Below are positions 1 to 8,525 of a stretch of DNA of 64,000 bases, in pieces. The stretch comes from Planctomycetota bacterium. Its GTDB lineage: Bacteria > Planctomycetota > Phycisphaerae > UBA1845 > UTPLA1. Position numbers and translations under genes: made by a program. The notes beneath the pieces were generated by a model, which was given only the letters and a program-made list of their open reading frames with translations, was not told where the DNA came from and searched no databases. Numbering within the stretch: position 1 is the stretch's first letter; each line of letters begins with the position of its first letter. The stretch covers positions 1 to 64,000 of the forward strand of contig JADJRI010000007.1 in assembly GCA_016712275.1 (NCBI GenBank), in the 5' to 3' direction.

Positions 1-1209
1 GCATTTCGCGACGTGCTTGAGAATGGAAAGAAATCGAAATATGCCGACTGGTTCGATATCACCAGTTGGGAGCCGTTTCATTACAAGGCCTGGGATAAGG
101 ACGATGGATCGCTTCCGCGACTCAAGCACGATGATGCACTCGGCCTTTGCCCGCCCGTCCGCGAGCACCTCTTCGCAGTCACGCGGCGATGGATGGACCC
201 GAACGGCGACGGCGACCCGTCCGACGGCATCGATGGCTGGCGATTGGATGTGGCCGGCGACATCAACGCCAACTTCTGGACCGATTGGCGCAGGCTCGTC
301 AAATCGATCAACCCCGATGCCTACATCGTGGCAGAGCTTTGGGAAGAATCACGGCCGTGGCTCGATGGCAAAACCTTCGACGCCGTGATGAATTATCCGT
401 TTGCCGTGCGAACGCAGAAATTCTTCGTGAACAAGAGACAAGCGACAAAGCCCTCCGAATTCGCAAAGGAGATCGAGGAGATTCTGCACTGGTATGCACC
501 GCAGGTGAATTATGTCCTTCAGAACCTGTTCGACAGTCACGACACGGACCGTCTCGCCTCGATGTTCACGAATCCCGATCTTGAATACGACAAGTCGAAT
601 CGCCTTCAGGACAACGGCCCGAACTACACCACGGCCAAGCCGACGCCCGATTGCTATCAAAGATGAAATCAATCGTCACGTTTCAGATGATGTTCCTCGG
701 CGCCGATGGTTTACTACGGCGACGAAGTCGGCATGTACGGCGCGGACGATCCGTCTGACCGCAAACCGATGATCTGGGCCGACCTCCCGCCGAATGACGA
801 TCCGAATGAGCGCATCGAAAGGGATGTGCTCGACCACTATCGCCGCGTCATTGCCATTCGCAATTCCTATCCATGTCTGCAAACCGGCGCGTTTCGCACG
901 TTGGAATCGCGCGATGACATGGGCATCTATGCATTCTGCCGCTCGCTCAATGATGAATCCGTTGTGGTCGTCTTCAATAACAGCGACAAGGCCCATCGTC
1001 TTGATTTGCCATCTCCCTGGGCGGATGGGACGCGTGTCGACCGGGCTGATGATTCAAAGGCCTTCGAGATCGTGGAACCGAAAGATGCCGCCATGCGTGC
1101 CACCGTTCGGCCGACCGGCAAACACAAGTCGTCGCTCAAGGTCGAACAGGGGCGGCTTCATGGATGCATGATCGAGCCGCGATCGTCGGCCGTTTTCGTC
1201 AAGTCATAA
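1..1209 (+). CDS. GH13 alpha-amylase family enzyme (neopullulanase/maltogenic amylase-like), 5' truncated, frameshifted
   Basis: Hydrolyses alpha-glucosidic bonds in starch-derived oligosaccharides. The gene enters from outside the window, so its N-terminus is missing. The GH13 signatures are visible: the nucleophile region GWRLDVAG (Asp codon 247-249), the acid/base region AELWEE (Glu at 334-336) and SHDTDR (538-555), followed by the MVYYGDE segment from 706. The reading frame breaks twice. Around 663 the frame changes so that QR is followed by MKSIVTFQMM, and near 705 it returns before PMVYYGDE. The first break is explained by one missing A and the second by two missing C in a C-run, and together they restore the frame. 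The C-terminal beta-domain ends at 1209. The gene lies 10 bases upstream of a sugar ABC transporter, which suggests a shared alpha-glucan uptake and breakdown role. The family call is secure, the exact subfamily is not. Confidence 0.88.
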
Positions 1210-1219
1210 GGCGCGAATC

Positions 1220-3602
1220 TTGCAGCGATTGCTTCGACAGATCGTTCGTGGCGCCCGTGCGGCCGTGGCCATTGCGGCCGTCGTGTTGATTGTCTGGGCG
1301 TTCGGATGGAAATCCTACCGGGTGCTGACGCGCGAGGATGATGCCAAGGGCAAGACGCAGATCCGCGTGCTGCATTGGGGCGACAAGTCCGAGGACGATA
1401 TCGTCCGCCGACTCGCGGAGGATTTTCAGAATCAGCCCGAGAACCAGGATGTCAAGATTATCCGCATGAACCTCGGCCAGGCGGCCGCGGTACGCACGAA
1501 ACTTCAGACGATGTTCGCGGCCGGCGATCCTCCCGATGTTTTTTATCTTGGACTTGAAAACGTCTCTGATCTTGCACGCAAGAACCTCCTTGCCGACATT
1601 GAAGATTTTATCGCAGCTGACAAGGCCCGGGGCGAGCCGACCATCGATCTCGCGGATTTTTTTCCGGCCGTGCTCAAATGCTTCCGCGTAAACGGCGAAA
1701 CCGGCGAAATCGGCAAGGCACGCTCGTCGGGCTGCCAAAAGATTTCACGACGGTCGGGTTTTATTACAACAAGGATCTTTTCAAACGCGCCGGCGTGCCC
1801 GAACCCTCGCCCGACGGCTGGACGTGGGACGAATTCATCGCCGCGGCGCGGGCCATCGGAAAACTCCCCAATTGCTATGGTGCGGATTTTGTCAGTTGGG
1901 AGCAGATGGTTCGCATTTTTTGCTGGACCCACGGCATCGACTTCGCTTCGCCGGGCTGGAATCGCCCTTATTACTTCTCCGACCCGCGCCTCCAGGAAAC
2001 TCTGAAGACCCTTCAAGACTGGTACCACGGAGAATCGCGCACGCTTGTCTCAGCGAAAACCCAGCTCGAAACCATGCAGGAACCCTTCATCGCCGGAAAC
2101 GTCGGCATGGCCGGTCCCTACGGCCGCTGGAAAGTTCCGCTCTATCAGCAGATCGATTCCTTCGACTGGGACCTCGCCCCGCTGCCCCACGTCGAAGGCA
2201 TGCCGCGCAAGAATGGTGTCTTCACCGTGGCATGGGGCATCGCCGAAAGCGGCAAGCACAAGGAGGAATCGTGGCGGTTCGTGAAGTACCTCACCAGCGA
2301 GCGCGGCCAGGCGCTGATGGCCGACGCGGGGCTGGCGATTCCGGTGCTGCGAGGTGTCGCCGAGGAAAAGGTGCGCGAGTTTTCCAGTCAGCGTCCGCAC
2401 AACGCCGCCGCCTTCCTCACCGCGGCCGATCTCGCCGAGCCGACGGATTACGCGCCGAATCCGGAATGGCGCAGCAGCTGCGCGTCGCGACAGAGAAAAT
2501 CTTCAAGCTCGGCCAGCCCATCGGTCCCGTGCTGAAAGAGCTTGAGAAGGAATGGACGGAGAATGACCGGCGTGATGAGGTCGCGTCGCAGGACCGCCCG
2601 GTGCCGTGGACGCTGCTGGCGTCGCTGGCCGCCTTGCCGATCGCGGCGGGCCTTTTCGTCGGGGGGTTTTTCTGGTGGCGCGGGCGACCGGCTCGCGGCG
2701 CACTCAGTGAGGAAATCGCGGGCTTGAGCATGGTCTCGCCCTGGGTCATCGGCTTCATGGCCTTCACCGCGTTTCCGATCTTCCTCTCGCTCGCGCTGTC
2801 CTTCTGCCGGTGGAGTTCACTCACCACGCTGGATCATGCCCAGTTCGTCGGCTGGGACAACTTCCGTTCGCTCTTCGGCAAGGACACCACTTTCTATCAC
2901 GCCCTGAAGGCGACCGCGCTGTATGCCCTGCTCACCGTCCCCACCGGCCAGCTCGCCGCGCTCATCGCCGCCATGCTGCTGAACCGCGAGAGCAAGTGGA
3001 TCGGCATCTTTCGTTCCATCTGGTATCTCCCCGGCGTGCTGGCGGGCGTCGGCATGTCGGTCATGTGGCGGTGGGTCTTCCATCACGAGCATGGCCTTTT
3101 CAAGACGCTGATCGACCCGATGATGCCGGCGGGATGGCACTTTCCGGCGGTCTTCGAAAAGGATGCCGAAACCTGGGGCGTGCCGGCGTTCGCTTTCATC
3201 AACCTCTGGACCATCGGCGGCACGATGATGATCTACCTTGCGGGGCTCAAGGGCATCCCCAAGGACCTCTACGAAGCCGCCGAGATCGACGGCGCCCTGG
3301 GTTGGAAGCGATTCCGCAACGTCACGCTCCCCATGCTCAGCCCCGTTCTCTTCTTCAACTTCATCATCGCCATCATCGCGTCGTTCCAGGTCTTCACCCA
3401 GGCCTATGTCATGACCGGCGGCGGCCCCGGCCACGCGACGCGCTTCTACGTCGTCTATCTCTACAACCAGGCCTTCGACTTCCACGAAATCGGCTACTCA
3501 TCCGCGATGGCGTGGCTTCTGCTGCTCATCATCCTTGGCCTGACGCTCCTGGTGATGAAGGGAACAAAGCGATTTGTTTACTACGAGGCACTGAAAGCAT
3601 GA
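1220..3602 (+). CDS. Sugar ABC transporter: extracytoplasmic solute-binding protein fused to MalF-type permease (frameshifted)
   Basis: Predicted to bind and import oligosaccharides. The TTG start at 1220 has an AAGG nine bases upstream. A membrane anchor (about residues 13-30) is followed by an MalE-like binding domain (PPDVFYLG near 1530; GWTWDEF near 1820; KYLTSERG near 2285). The frame breaks near 1716 (a G-run one base short) and near 2470. After the second break the open frame continues without a stop through a hydrophobic helix at about 2604-2680 (PWTLLASLAALPIAAG) into a complete MalF-type permease. The permease's EAA loop (EAAEIDG) is near 3272-3292. The topology is coherent: anchor in to out, binding domain outside, helix out to in, then permease. 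The downstream permease overlaps by ATGA at 3599. No ATPase subunit is present, so a shared MsmK/MalK-like ATPase elsewhere is inferred. An independent permease starting at the ATG near 2730 cannot be excluded. Confidence 0.82.
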
Positions 3603-4459
3603 GCCGCCGCAATTCAAATCTCGTCATCTTCGCGCTGCTCATTCTCGGCTCCGTGGGAATGGTCTTCCCCTTCTGGTGGATGCTCACCACCAGCCTGTCG
3701 ACGCCCGCCGAAGCCACCGCCGCCGGCTCCGCCGGCACCTTCAACTGGCTCCCGACCCATCCCCAATTCCAAAACTACCCCGCCGCACTCGCCCGCATGG
3801 GTTCGCGCCCCTGGTTCGGCTTCTTCGACGCCCTCGCCAACACCATCATCATCACAGCCCTCACCGTCGTCGGCCAGGTCCTCTCCTGCTCGCTCGTCGG
3901 CTATGCCTTCGCCCGCCTTCGCTTTCGCGGGCGCGGCCCCCTCTTCATCCTCATGGTCGCCACGATGATGCTCCCCGCCCAGGTCACCATGATCCCCATG
4001 TTCATCATGTTCCGCTCTTTCGGCTGGGTCGATACCTATCTCCCCCTCATCGTCCCCGCCTTCTTCGGCGCGCCCTTTTTCATCTTCATGTTCCGCCAGT
4101 TTTTTGCCCAGGTGCCCGAAGCCCTCGTCGAGGCCGCCCGCGTCGATGGCTGCGGCCACTTCCGCATCTGGTGGCAGATCATGCTGCCCATCTGCAAACC
4201 GGTCATCGCCATCACCGCCATTTTTACCTTCATCGCCGCCTGGAACGACTTTTTGGGCCCGCTCATCTATCTCCAGACCGAGGAGAACATGACGCTGGCC
4301 GTCGCGCTCAATTCCTTCCAGAACCAGTACGGCGACTTCCGCGAGGCCAACTACCTCATGGCCGCCAGCCTCGTGACCATGCTGCCCTGCATCGTTCTCT
4401 TCTTCGTGGCCCAGAAGCAGTTTGTCAGCGGGCTGGCGCTGGGCGGAGTGAAGGGGTGA
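3599..4459 (+). CDS. Sugar ABC transporter permease, MalG type
   Basis: Second inner-membrane permease subunit of the oligosaccharide importer. The ATG overlaps the stop of the upstream fusion gene (ATGA), indicating translational coupling. The protein has about 286 residues and six predicted membrane helices, beginning after SRRNSN with a strongly hydrophobic segment. The ABC-contact EAA loop is visible as EALVEAARVDGCGHF followed by ILP-like IMLPICKP (about 4115-4200). The C-terminus SGLALGGVKG is typical of MalG-family proteins. Length is normal and there is no frame damage. With the GH13 enzyme upstream and the GH31 alpha-glucosidase at 9.6-12.2 kb it forms a maltodextrin-type utilisation set. 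The substrate is inferred from neighbours only. Confidence 0.92.
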   Translation: MSRRNSNLVIFALLILGSVGMVFPFWWMLTTSLSTPAEATAAGSAGTFNWLPTHPQFQNYPAALARMGSRPWFGFFDALANTIIITALTVVGQVLSCSLVGYAFARLRFRGRGPLFILMVATMMLPAQVTMIPMFIMFRSFGWVDTYLPLIVPAFFGAPFFIFMFRQFFAQVPEALVEAARVDGCGHFRIWWQIMLPICKPVIAITAIFTFIAAWNDFLGPLIYLQTEENMTLAVALNSFQNQYGDFREANYLMAASLVTMLPCIVLFFVAQKQFVSGLALGGVKG

Positions 4460-4569
4460 TTGTGCGGGGAGCATGGGCGTCCCGCCCGTGCGAGCGCCGG
4501 GGGATTTGCCGGCGCCCATCAGAACCCCCTGCGGAAGCGGGGGGCGGAGGCCGATGCGGGGCGACGGTG

Positions 4570-4609
4570 AAACGCCGAAACGTCAAAACGCCAAAAAGTC
4601 AAAACGAGA
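4570..4609. repeat. Octamer-period tandem repeat, AAACGYCA type
   Basis: Five contiguous imperfect octamers: AAACGCCG, AAACGTCA, AAACGCCA, AAAAGTCA, AAACGAGA. A near-identical set, in inverted orientation, occupies 5971-6010. Confidence 0.75.
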
Positions 4610-4633
4610 TGCGTCGCCTTCGGCGAGTTGGGG

Positions 4634-4681
4634 AAGGGGCCAAGGGGTCAAGGGGCCGAGGGGCCGAGTGGTCGAGGGGAG
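4634..4681. repeat. Octamer-period tandem repeat, RAGGGGYC type
   Basis: Six contiguous imperfect octamers: AAGGGGCC, AAGGGGTC, AAGGGGCC, GAGGGGCC, GAGTGGTC, GAGGGGAG. The same units in inverted orientation lie at 9408-9457. Confidence 0.75.
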
Positions 4682-4730
4682 CATGGCGCCAAAGCCCGTG
4701 CGAATGTCGCTCCATTCGGATTGGAGAATA

Positions 4731-4787
4731 AGGAAAGCAGGAAAGCAGGAGGGGGATTGGGCGATTTGGCGATCGGGTAATTTGGCG
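4731..4787. repeat. Octamer-period repeats AGGAAAGC and ATTTGGCG types
   Basis: AGGAAAGC occurs twice (4731-4746), followed by AGGAGGGG (4747-4754). After one extra base come ATTGGGCG, ATTTGGCG, ATCGGGTA and ATTTGGCG (4756-4787). All share the eight-base period of the neighbouring repeats. Confidence 0.65.
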
Positions 4788-4894
4788 AGCTCCTGATGCT
4801 CGGGCTTCGATTCACGCAACTTGGACTAACGAGGACGACAGTTTCGTCTAGCAAGGGCGGCTACCTCGCTGATGCGTGACAACTATCCGCAAAG

Positions 4895-5335
4895 TCACTC
4901 ACATGGACCTTCTTCCTTAAGCAAGCTTGAATCCCTTGGAAAGGTCCATTGAATCGTACATCTAGTCGGTCCATTCCGAGTCCGGTCATCGTTAATCCAA
5001 ACACCGTTGCAGTAGATGAAGAGGCGGTGCGGCCCGGAAGCGGCCCGGAAGTGTTTAATTATTCGCGACAAGAGTTCGGGGTATTTCGTCTTTGCTGATG
5101 GATCCCGTGGATCCCTTGGGCGCTCGATGAATTCTCGCTCACTAGGCCGGTTATAGCCCTTGCTTCTCGGTAGAAAGGGCTGACATCCTTTGTTGAGCGA
5201 AATTTTGAGTCCCCCGGCTGCAAAATAGGAATTGAGGTCCTTCCTGCCAGTTCTCCATTCTTTCGCTATTGCCTGCCATAGGAGCCGCTCAAAAGCCTTC
5301 AGGTCCAATTCAGAAATCTCTCCCCAATCTTCCAT
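4895..5335 (-). CDS. Hypothetical protein
   Basis: About 146 residues from the ATG at 5335 (start MEDWGEISELDL). An upstream in-frame ATG at 5374 would add 13 residues. I do not recognise the family. The protein is soluble, with no signal peptide or membrane helix. A helical N-terminal part (KAFERLLWQAIAKEW) is followed by a basic, proline-containing middle and a C-terminal part with IYCNGVWINDD. Its composition is less GC-driven than that of its neighbours, and it lies inside repeat-rich DNA that interrupts the sugar locus, so acquisition by transfer is possible but unproven. No operon partner is evident. Confidence 0.5.
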   Translation of the reverse strand: MEDWGEISELDLKAFERLLWQAIAKEWRTGRKDLNSYFAAGGLKISLNKGCQPFLPRSKGYNRPSEREFIERPRDPRDPSAKTKYPELLSRIIKHFRAASGPHRLFIYCNGVWINDDRTRNGPTRCTIQWTFPRDSSLLKEEGPCE

Positions 5336-5635
5336 GCCAGCACCCTTCTCGATTTCGTGTTGCACACAGCTCAATGCTAGCCAATCTCAAAGGTAGCGTC
5401 ATTGGATCGACATCGGCCCAGGCATTCCTTGTGATCCGAACTCACCAAACACCAATTCTGCAGGATGATTTACAACGCAGCCCAACACATTACCGCTCAT
5501 TTGCAATATAGGCATTCGGCCTCCAATAACCCACTTTTCCTTACAAAAAGTGTGATATTTGGGGTGAATGTGGTCTTTTTCGTTCCAGACTCCATCATTT
5601 TCGGGCCGGAAGTTTCCGCATTCCTGTGAAATTCG

Positions 5636-5803
5636 GGCAGGTTGGTGGCACATAGGGGCATGTTTGCGGCACTTTCGGGCACATTTGCGGCGAATGCGTG
5701 CAGATTTCGCGCAGCCGTCGACACATTTGCGGCGCGGCGGACCTGTTTCGCGGCGCGGCGGAGCTTTTTTGCGGCGGCACAGCCTTCTTTTGCGAAAGTC
5801 GGG
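5636..5803. repeat. Imperfect 21-bp tandem repeat, about eight units
   Basis: Seven exactly spaced 21-base units can be laid end to end from 5657 (units start 5657, 5678, 5699, 5720, 5741, 5762, 5783), with a weaker unit at 5636. The shared core is NNcatTTgCGgCg. The constant multiple of three keeps all frames open: one plus frame reads xxFAAxx heptads and one minus frame reads xxxPQxC heptads. No start signal or family match supports translation, so it is called a repeat. Confidence 0.7.
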
Positions 5804-5929
5804 GGCTCTGCAGGACGAAGAAAGGGCCGAAGAACCCGACGGAAGGACTGCCACCCGGGTGACGCTGGGTGTGGCGGGCGGGGCGGGGATTGATTCCAGC
5901 GTGTCGCCGGTTGCGGCGCCTCGGACCAT

Positions 5930-6010
5930 GCCTTTTCCTTTTCCTGCCTTCCTGCCTTCCTAATTCGTCTCTTTGTTTTGACTTTTTGACGTTTTGATTT
6001 TTTGGCGTTT
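5930..6010. repeat. Octamer-period repeats, inverted relative to those at 4570-4754
   Basis: On the minus strand, 6010-5971 reads AAACGCCA, AAAAATCA, AAACGTCA, AAAAGTCA, AAACAAAG. CCTGCCTT occurs twice at 5944-5959 on the plus strand. The same octamer families, in the opposite orientation, are at 4570-4609 and 4731-4754. Confidence 0.75.
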
Positions 6011-6017
6011 GCGAACC

Positions 6018-6749
6018 ATGAGCACCTATCCCACCGACAATCGATCCGACTTCATCGCTTGGTGTCAGGCACACGACACTGTGTTCATCGACAACGCCCC
6101 CGACATCGGGCTGACCGCGCCGCAGGCTGAGGCGTTTGAGATTCTGACGGTCAAGGCGGCCGATGCGATTCGCGTGCAGCGGGAGGCGGCGCAGGCGGCG
6201 ATGGCCGCGACCCAGACGGCGAAGGCGGCGGTGCGGGCCCTGCGGATCGGGGCGGGCGATGTGGTTCGTACGGTGCGAGCCTTCGCCGAGAACGCGAAGA
6301 CGCCGCTCAATATTTACAACAAGGCCCAGATCGCGCCGCCCGCTGACAGAACGCCGACACCCGCTCCCGAACGGCCGCGCAGCCTGATGGCGACACTCGA
6401 TGCCACGCGCGGGGCACTCACCATTCGCTGGAAGGCCCGCAATAGCGCCGGCACCAGCGGCACGAATTATCTCATTCGCCGGAAATTACCGGGCGAGGAT
6501 CAGTTCGCGTTTGTCGGGGTTTCGGGGGCGAAGCTGTTTGATGATGGGATGATCCCCGAGGGCGTGCCGCAGGTCGAATACACGGTGCAGGCGGTGCGCG
6601 GCAAGCGCGCCGGGGCGGTGAGTGCGATTCTCACGGTGCGCATGGGGGCGGTGAAGCGGGCGGCGGTCATCGCCGTCGGCGCGGCGCTGGCGGCGCAGGT
6701 CCTGCCGGCCGAAAAAAAGCTGAAACCCGCCGGCGGATTTGCGCGATGA
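6018..6749 (+). CDS. Fibronectin type III-like domain protein, copy 1
   Basis: Protein of 243 residues (start MSTYPT). The N-terminal third is helical and alanine-rich (WCQAHDTVFIDNAPDIGLTAPQ, then a long AAQAA segment). A proline-rich linker (about residues 112-122) leads to a beta-rich C-terminal domain resembling fibronectin type III (LTIRWKARN, then GTNYLIRRKLPG and VEYTVQAVRG). No signal peptide is seen. The gene at 8526 is a clear paralogue, with the same MSTYPT start, IGLTAPQA block and YxIxRKLP block. The start matches the paralogue, but octamer repeats sit directly upstream instead of a Shine-Dalgarno sequence. The function is unknown. Together the two paralogues bracket three tandem zinc-ribbon genes. 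Confidence 0.8.
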   Translation: MSTYPTDNRSDFIAWCQAHDTVFIDNAPDIGLTAPQAEAFEILTVKAADAIRVQREAAQAAMAATQTAKAAVRALRIGAGDVVRTVRAFAENAKTPLNIYNKAQIAPPADRTPTPAPERPRSLMATLDATRGALTIRWKARNSAGTSGTNYLIRRKLPGEDQFAFVGVSGAKLFDDGMIPEGVPQVEYTVQAVRGKRAGAVSAILTVRMGAVKRAAVIAVGAALAAQVLPAEKKLKPAGGFAR

Positions 6750-6782
6750 GTTTGGCGGACGGGGCGTGTATCATGGTCCGTC

Positions 6783-7289
6783 ATGGCTGGACCTCGAAAT
6801 CATCGATGGCGACGCATCGGCAAGTGGGTGGGACTTTTCGCGTGTCTGCTGATTCTCGCGGCGTGGGCGGTGGGTCTGTGGTCTCGTAGCTGGACACCCA
6901 TCGGTGACCGCGGGTTTCTGGTTTGCTCTCGTCAGGGCCTTTTCGTCGGCGTCTCCGAAGCAACGTTACTTCCGCCTCTGGATGCTCCCTTCTTCGCGTG
7001 GCAGGAATGGGAGGGCTTCGCGTTCGAAGCTCCAGAACGGGTCGATGCCTTAGGTGCAACCGTTCTCTTTGTTCCCTTCTGGCTTCTCTTTCTCGTCGCA
7101 GCCCTTCCGACCGCGTTTCTGTTCCATCGCGACCGCCGGAGGATCAGGGCTGGTTATTGCCGCCACTGCGACTATGACCTCCGGGGCATTGCGTCCGGGA
7201 TTTGCCCCGAATGCGGGAATGCGTGCCCCGTGCCATCGAACCCGCCGGACATGCCACCGCCGCCCTCTGAAAAAAGTGCGAAGGCTTGA
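6783..7289 (+). CDS. Membrane protein with C-terminal zinc ribbon (CYDLRG type), tandem copy 1
   Basis: Protein of 168 residues. Two membrane helices (about 15-34 and 93-113) flank a loop of about 55 residues, probably outside the membrane. The tail carries a four-cysteine zinc ribbon (C126, C129, C141, C144) in the form CRHCDYDLRG followed by CPECG, then a proline-rich end. This ribbon is common in Planctomycetota membrane proteins of unknown role. The start ATG is at the same place in all three tandem copies (6783, 7350, 7917). The proteins are nearly identical at both ends and differ in the loop. The function is not known. Confidence 0.85.
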   Translation: MAGPRNHRWRRIGKWVGLFACLLILAAWAVGLWSRSWTPIGDRGFLVCSRQGLFVGVSEATLLPPLDAPFFAWQEWEGFAFEAPERVDALGATVLFVPFWLLFLVAALPTAFLFHRDRRRIRAGYCRHCDYDLRGIASGICPECGNACPVPSNPPDMPPPPSEKSAKA

Positions 7290-7349
7290 TCGCCTGCCGG
7301 GCGATGAGCCGAATGAGTTCGGCGGACGGGGCGAGTACAATGGTCCATC

Positions 7350-7838
7350 ATGGCTGGACCTCGACATCGGCGATGGCGACGCATCGGCAAGTGGACGGGG
7401 TTCTGCACGTGTCTGCTGATTCTCGCGGCGTGGGCGGTGAGTTTGAGGTATTACTGTTGGATACCCATGGGCAGAACCGGGAGCATATACCTCAGTGAGG
7501 GCAGCCTAGTCGTTCGTATCTCGAAAACATCGCCGAATTGGTGGGGGGATGCTCCTTACTTCGAGTCACATCAATGGAGGGTTTTCGGGTTCGAAAAGCC
7601 AAAACTGCTTGATAACCCCAATGCAACCATTCTCGTGGTTCCTTTCTGGCTTCTGTTTCTCGTCGCGGCCATTCCGACCGTGCTTCTGTTCCGTCTCGGC
7701 CGCCGGAGGATCGTGGCCGGCCATTGCCCGCATTGCGACTATGACCTGCGGGGCATTGCGTCCGGGATTTGTCCCGAATGCGGAAATACGATCCCGCCGC
7801 CATCGAACCCGCCAGGGATGCCGCCGCCGCCCGCCTGA
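7350..7838 (+). CDS. Membrane protein with C-terminal zinc ribbon, tandem copy 2
   Basis: Protein of 162 residues with the architecture of copy 1: a basic N-terminus (MAGPRHRRWRR), two membrane helices, the zinc ribbon CPHCDYDLRG...CPECG and a proline-rich tail. The external loop differs strongly from copies 1 and 3 (for example RTGSIYLSEGSLVVRIS), while the second helix and ribbon are conserved. The start lies exactly 567 bp after that of copy 1. The preceding intergenic sequence, including the last codons of the previous copy, is repeated before copy 3. Confidence 0.85.
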   Translation: MAGPRHRRWRRIGKWTGFCTCLLILAAWAVSLRYYCWIPMGRTGSIYLSEGSLVVRISKTSPNWWGDAPYFESHQWRVFGFEKPKLLDNPNATILVVPFWLLFLVAAIPTVLLFRLGRRRIVAGHCPHCDYDLRGIASGICPECGNTIPPPSNPPGMPPPPA

Positions 7839-7916
7839 AAAAGTGCGAAGGCTTGATCGCCTGCCGGGCGATGAGCCGAATGGGTTTCGCGGACGGGGCG
7901 AGTACAATGGTCCGTC

Positions 7917-8427
7917 ATGGCTGGACCTCGACATCGGCGATGGCGACGCATCGGCAAGTGGGCGGGATTCGTCGCGTGTCTGCTGATTCTCGCGGCGTGG
8001 GCGGTGGGTCTATGGTCTTATTGGGAGGTGCCCATCGGTGACCGCGGGTTTCTGGATTGCGACTGTCGCGGCCTTTTCGTCGGCGTCTCCGAACCAAAGT
8101 CTCTTTGGCCTCCGCATGTTCCCCTTCTTCGCGTGGCAGGAATGGGAGGGCTTCGCGTTCGAAGCTCCAGAACGGGTCGATGCCTTAGGTGCAACCGTTC
8201 TCTTTGTTCCTTTCTGGCTTCTGTTTCTCGTCGCGGCCATACCGACAGCGCTTCTGTTCCTTCGCGACCGCCGAAAAATCCCGGCCGGCCATTGCCGCCA
8301 CTGCGACTATGACCTCCGGGGCATTGCGTCCGGGATTTGCCCCGAATGCGGGAATGCCAGCCCGCCGCCCACAAACCCGCCGGACATGCCGCCGCCCTCC
8401 TCTGGAAATAATGCGAAAGTGGGATGA
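7917..8427 (+). CDS. Membrane protein with C-terminal zinc ribbon, tandem copy 3 (frameshifted)
   Basis: Same architecture as copies 1 and 2, and 567 bp after copy 2. The frame breaks near 8122. Aligning with copy 1 shows one extra C in a run (CCCC where copy 1 has CCC) just before the codons for FFAWQEWEG. Correcting it gives a full-length protein ending at 8427. From the loop to the zinc ribbon (FFAWQEWEGFAFEAPERVD onward) it is nearly identical to copy 1, whereas copy 2 diverges there. This patchwork suggests recombination between copies. Either a real frameshift or an assembly error is possible. Confidence 0.78.
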
Positions 8428-8525
8428 GGGACTTCCCGATGACGGAAGGCGGCCTCAAGTCCTTGCGCCCCGGCGTCGGTGTGCCTGCGGCGTGACGCCC
8501 TGCTCGCCGAAGAAGGAGTTGAATG

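Larger units (their letters stand above)
4460..4894. other. Intergenic region rich in 8-bp-period repeats
   Basis: No convincing gene lies here. Just after the permease stop there is a GC-rich hairpin (GCGCCGG at 4494-4500 pairing with CCGGCGC at 4509-4515) without a following T-run. The rest contains three stretches with an eight-base period, listed separately, and a remainder without recognisable signals. The minus-strand reading frames across it are low-complexity products of the repeats. Confidence 0.6.
5336..6017. other. Intergenic region with 21-bp and 8-bp repeats, no clear gene
   Basis: Several frames are open here on both strands, but each reads as periodic sequence arising from a 21-base repeat (5636-5803). 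The segment 5400-5600 is comparatively AT-rich and without recognised signals. The last 80 bases before the gene at 6018 are octamer repeats, leaving no normal ribosome binding site for that gene. Confidence 0.55.
6756..8440 (+). repeat. Three-unit tandem array, unit length 567 bp
   Basis: The three zinc-ribbon genes start at 6783, 7350 and 7917, giving two identical spacings of 567 bp. The repeated unit includes the spacer: the sequence around GTGCGAAGGCTTGATCGCC occurs before copy 2 (7277 on) and before copy 3 (7843 on). Conservation is highest at unit ends and lowest in the mid-gene loop. Confidence 0.8.

Noticed and set aside
2817..4519. Long minus-strand frames opposite the two permeases (222 and 301 codons)
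   Set aside because: They mirror the GC-rich codon pattern of real plus-strand permeases, with Asp/Glu/His-rich, unfolded compositions.
5636..5803. CRISPR array
   Set aside because: Units are contiguous with no conserved repeat/unique spacer alternation and no cas genes are present.
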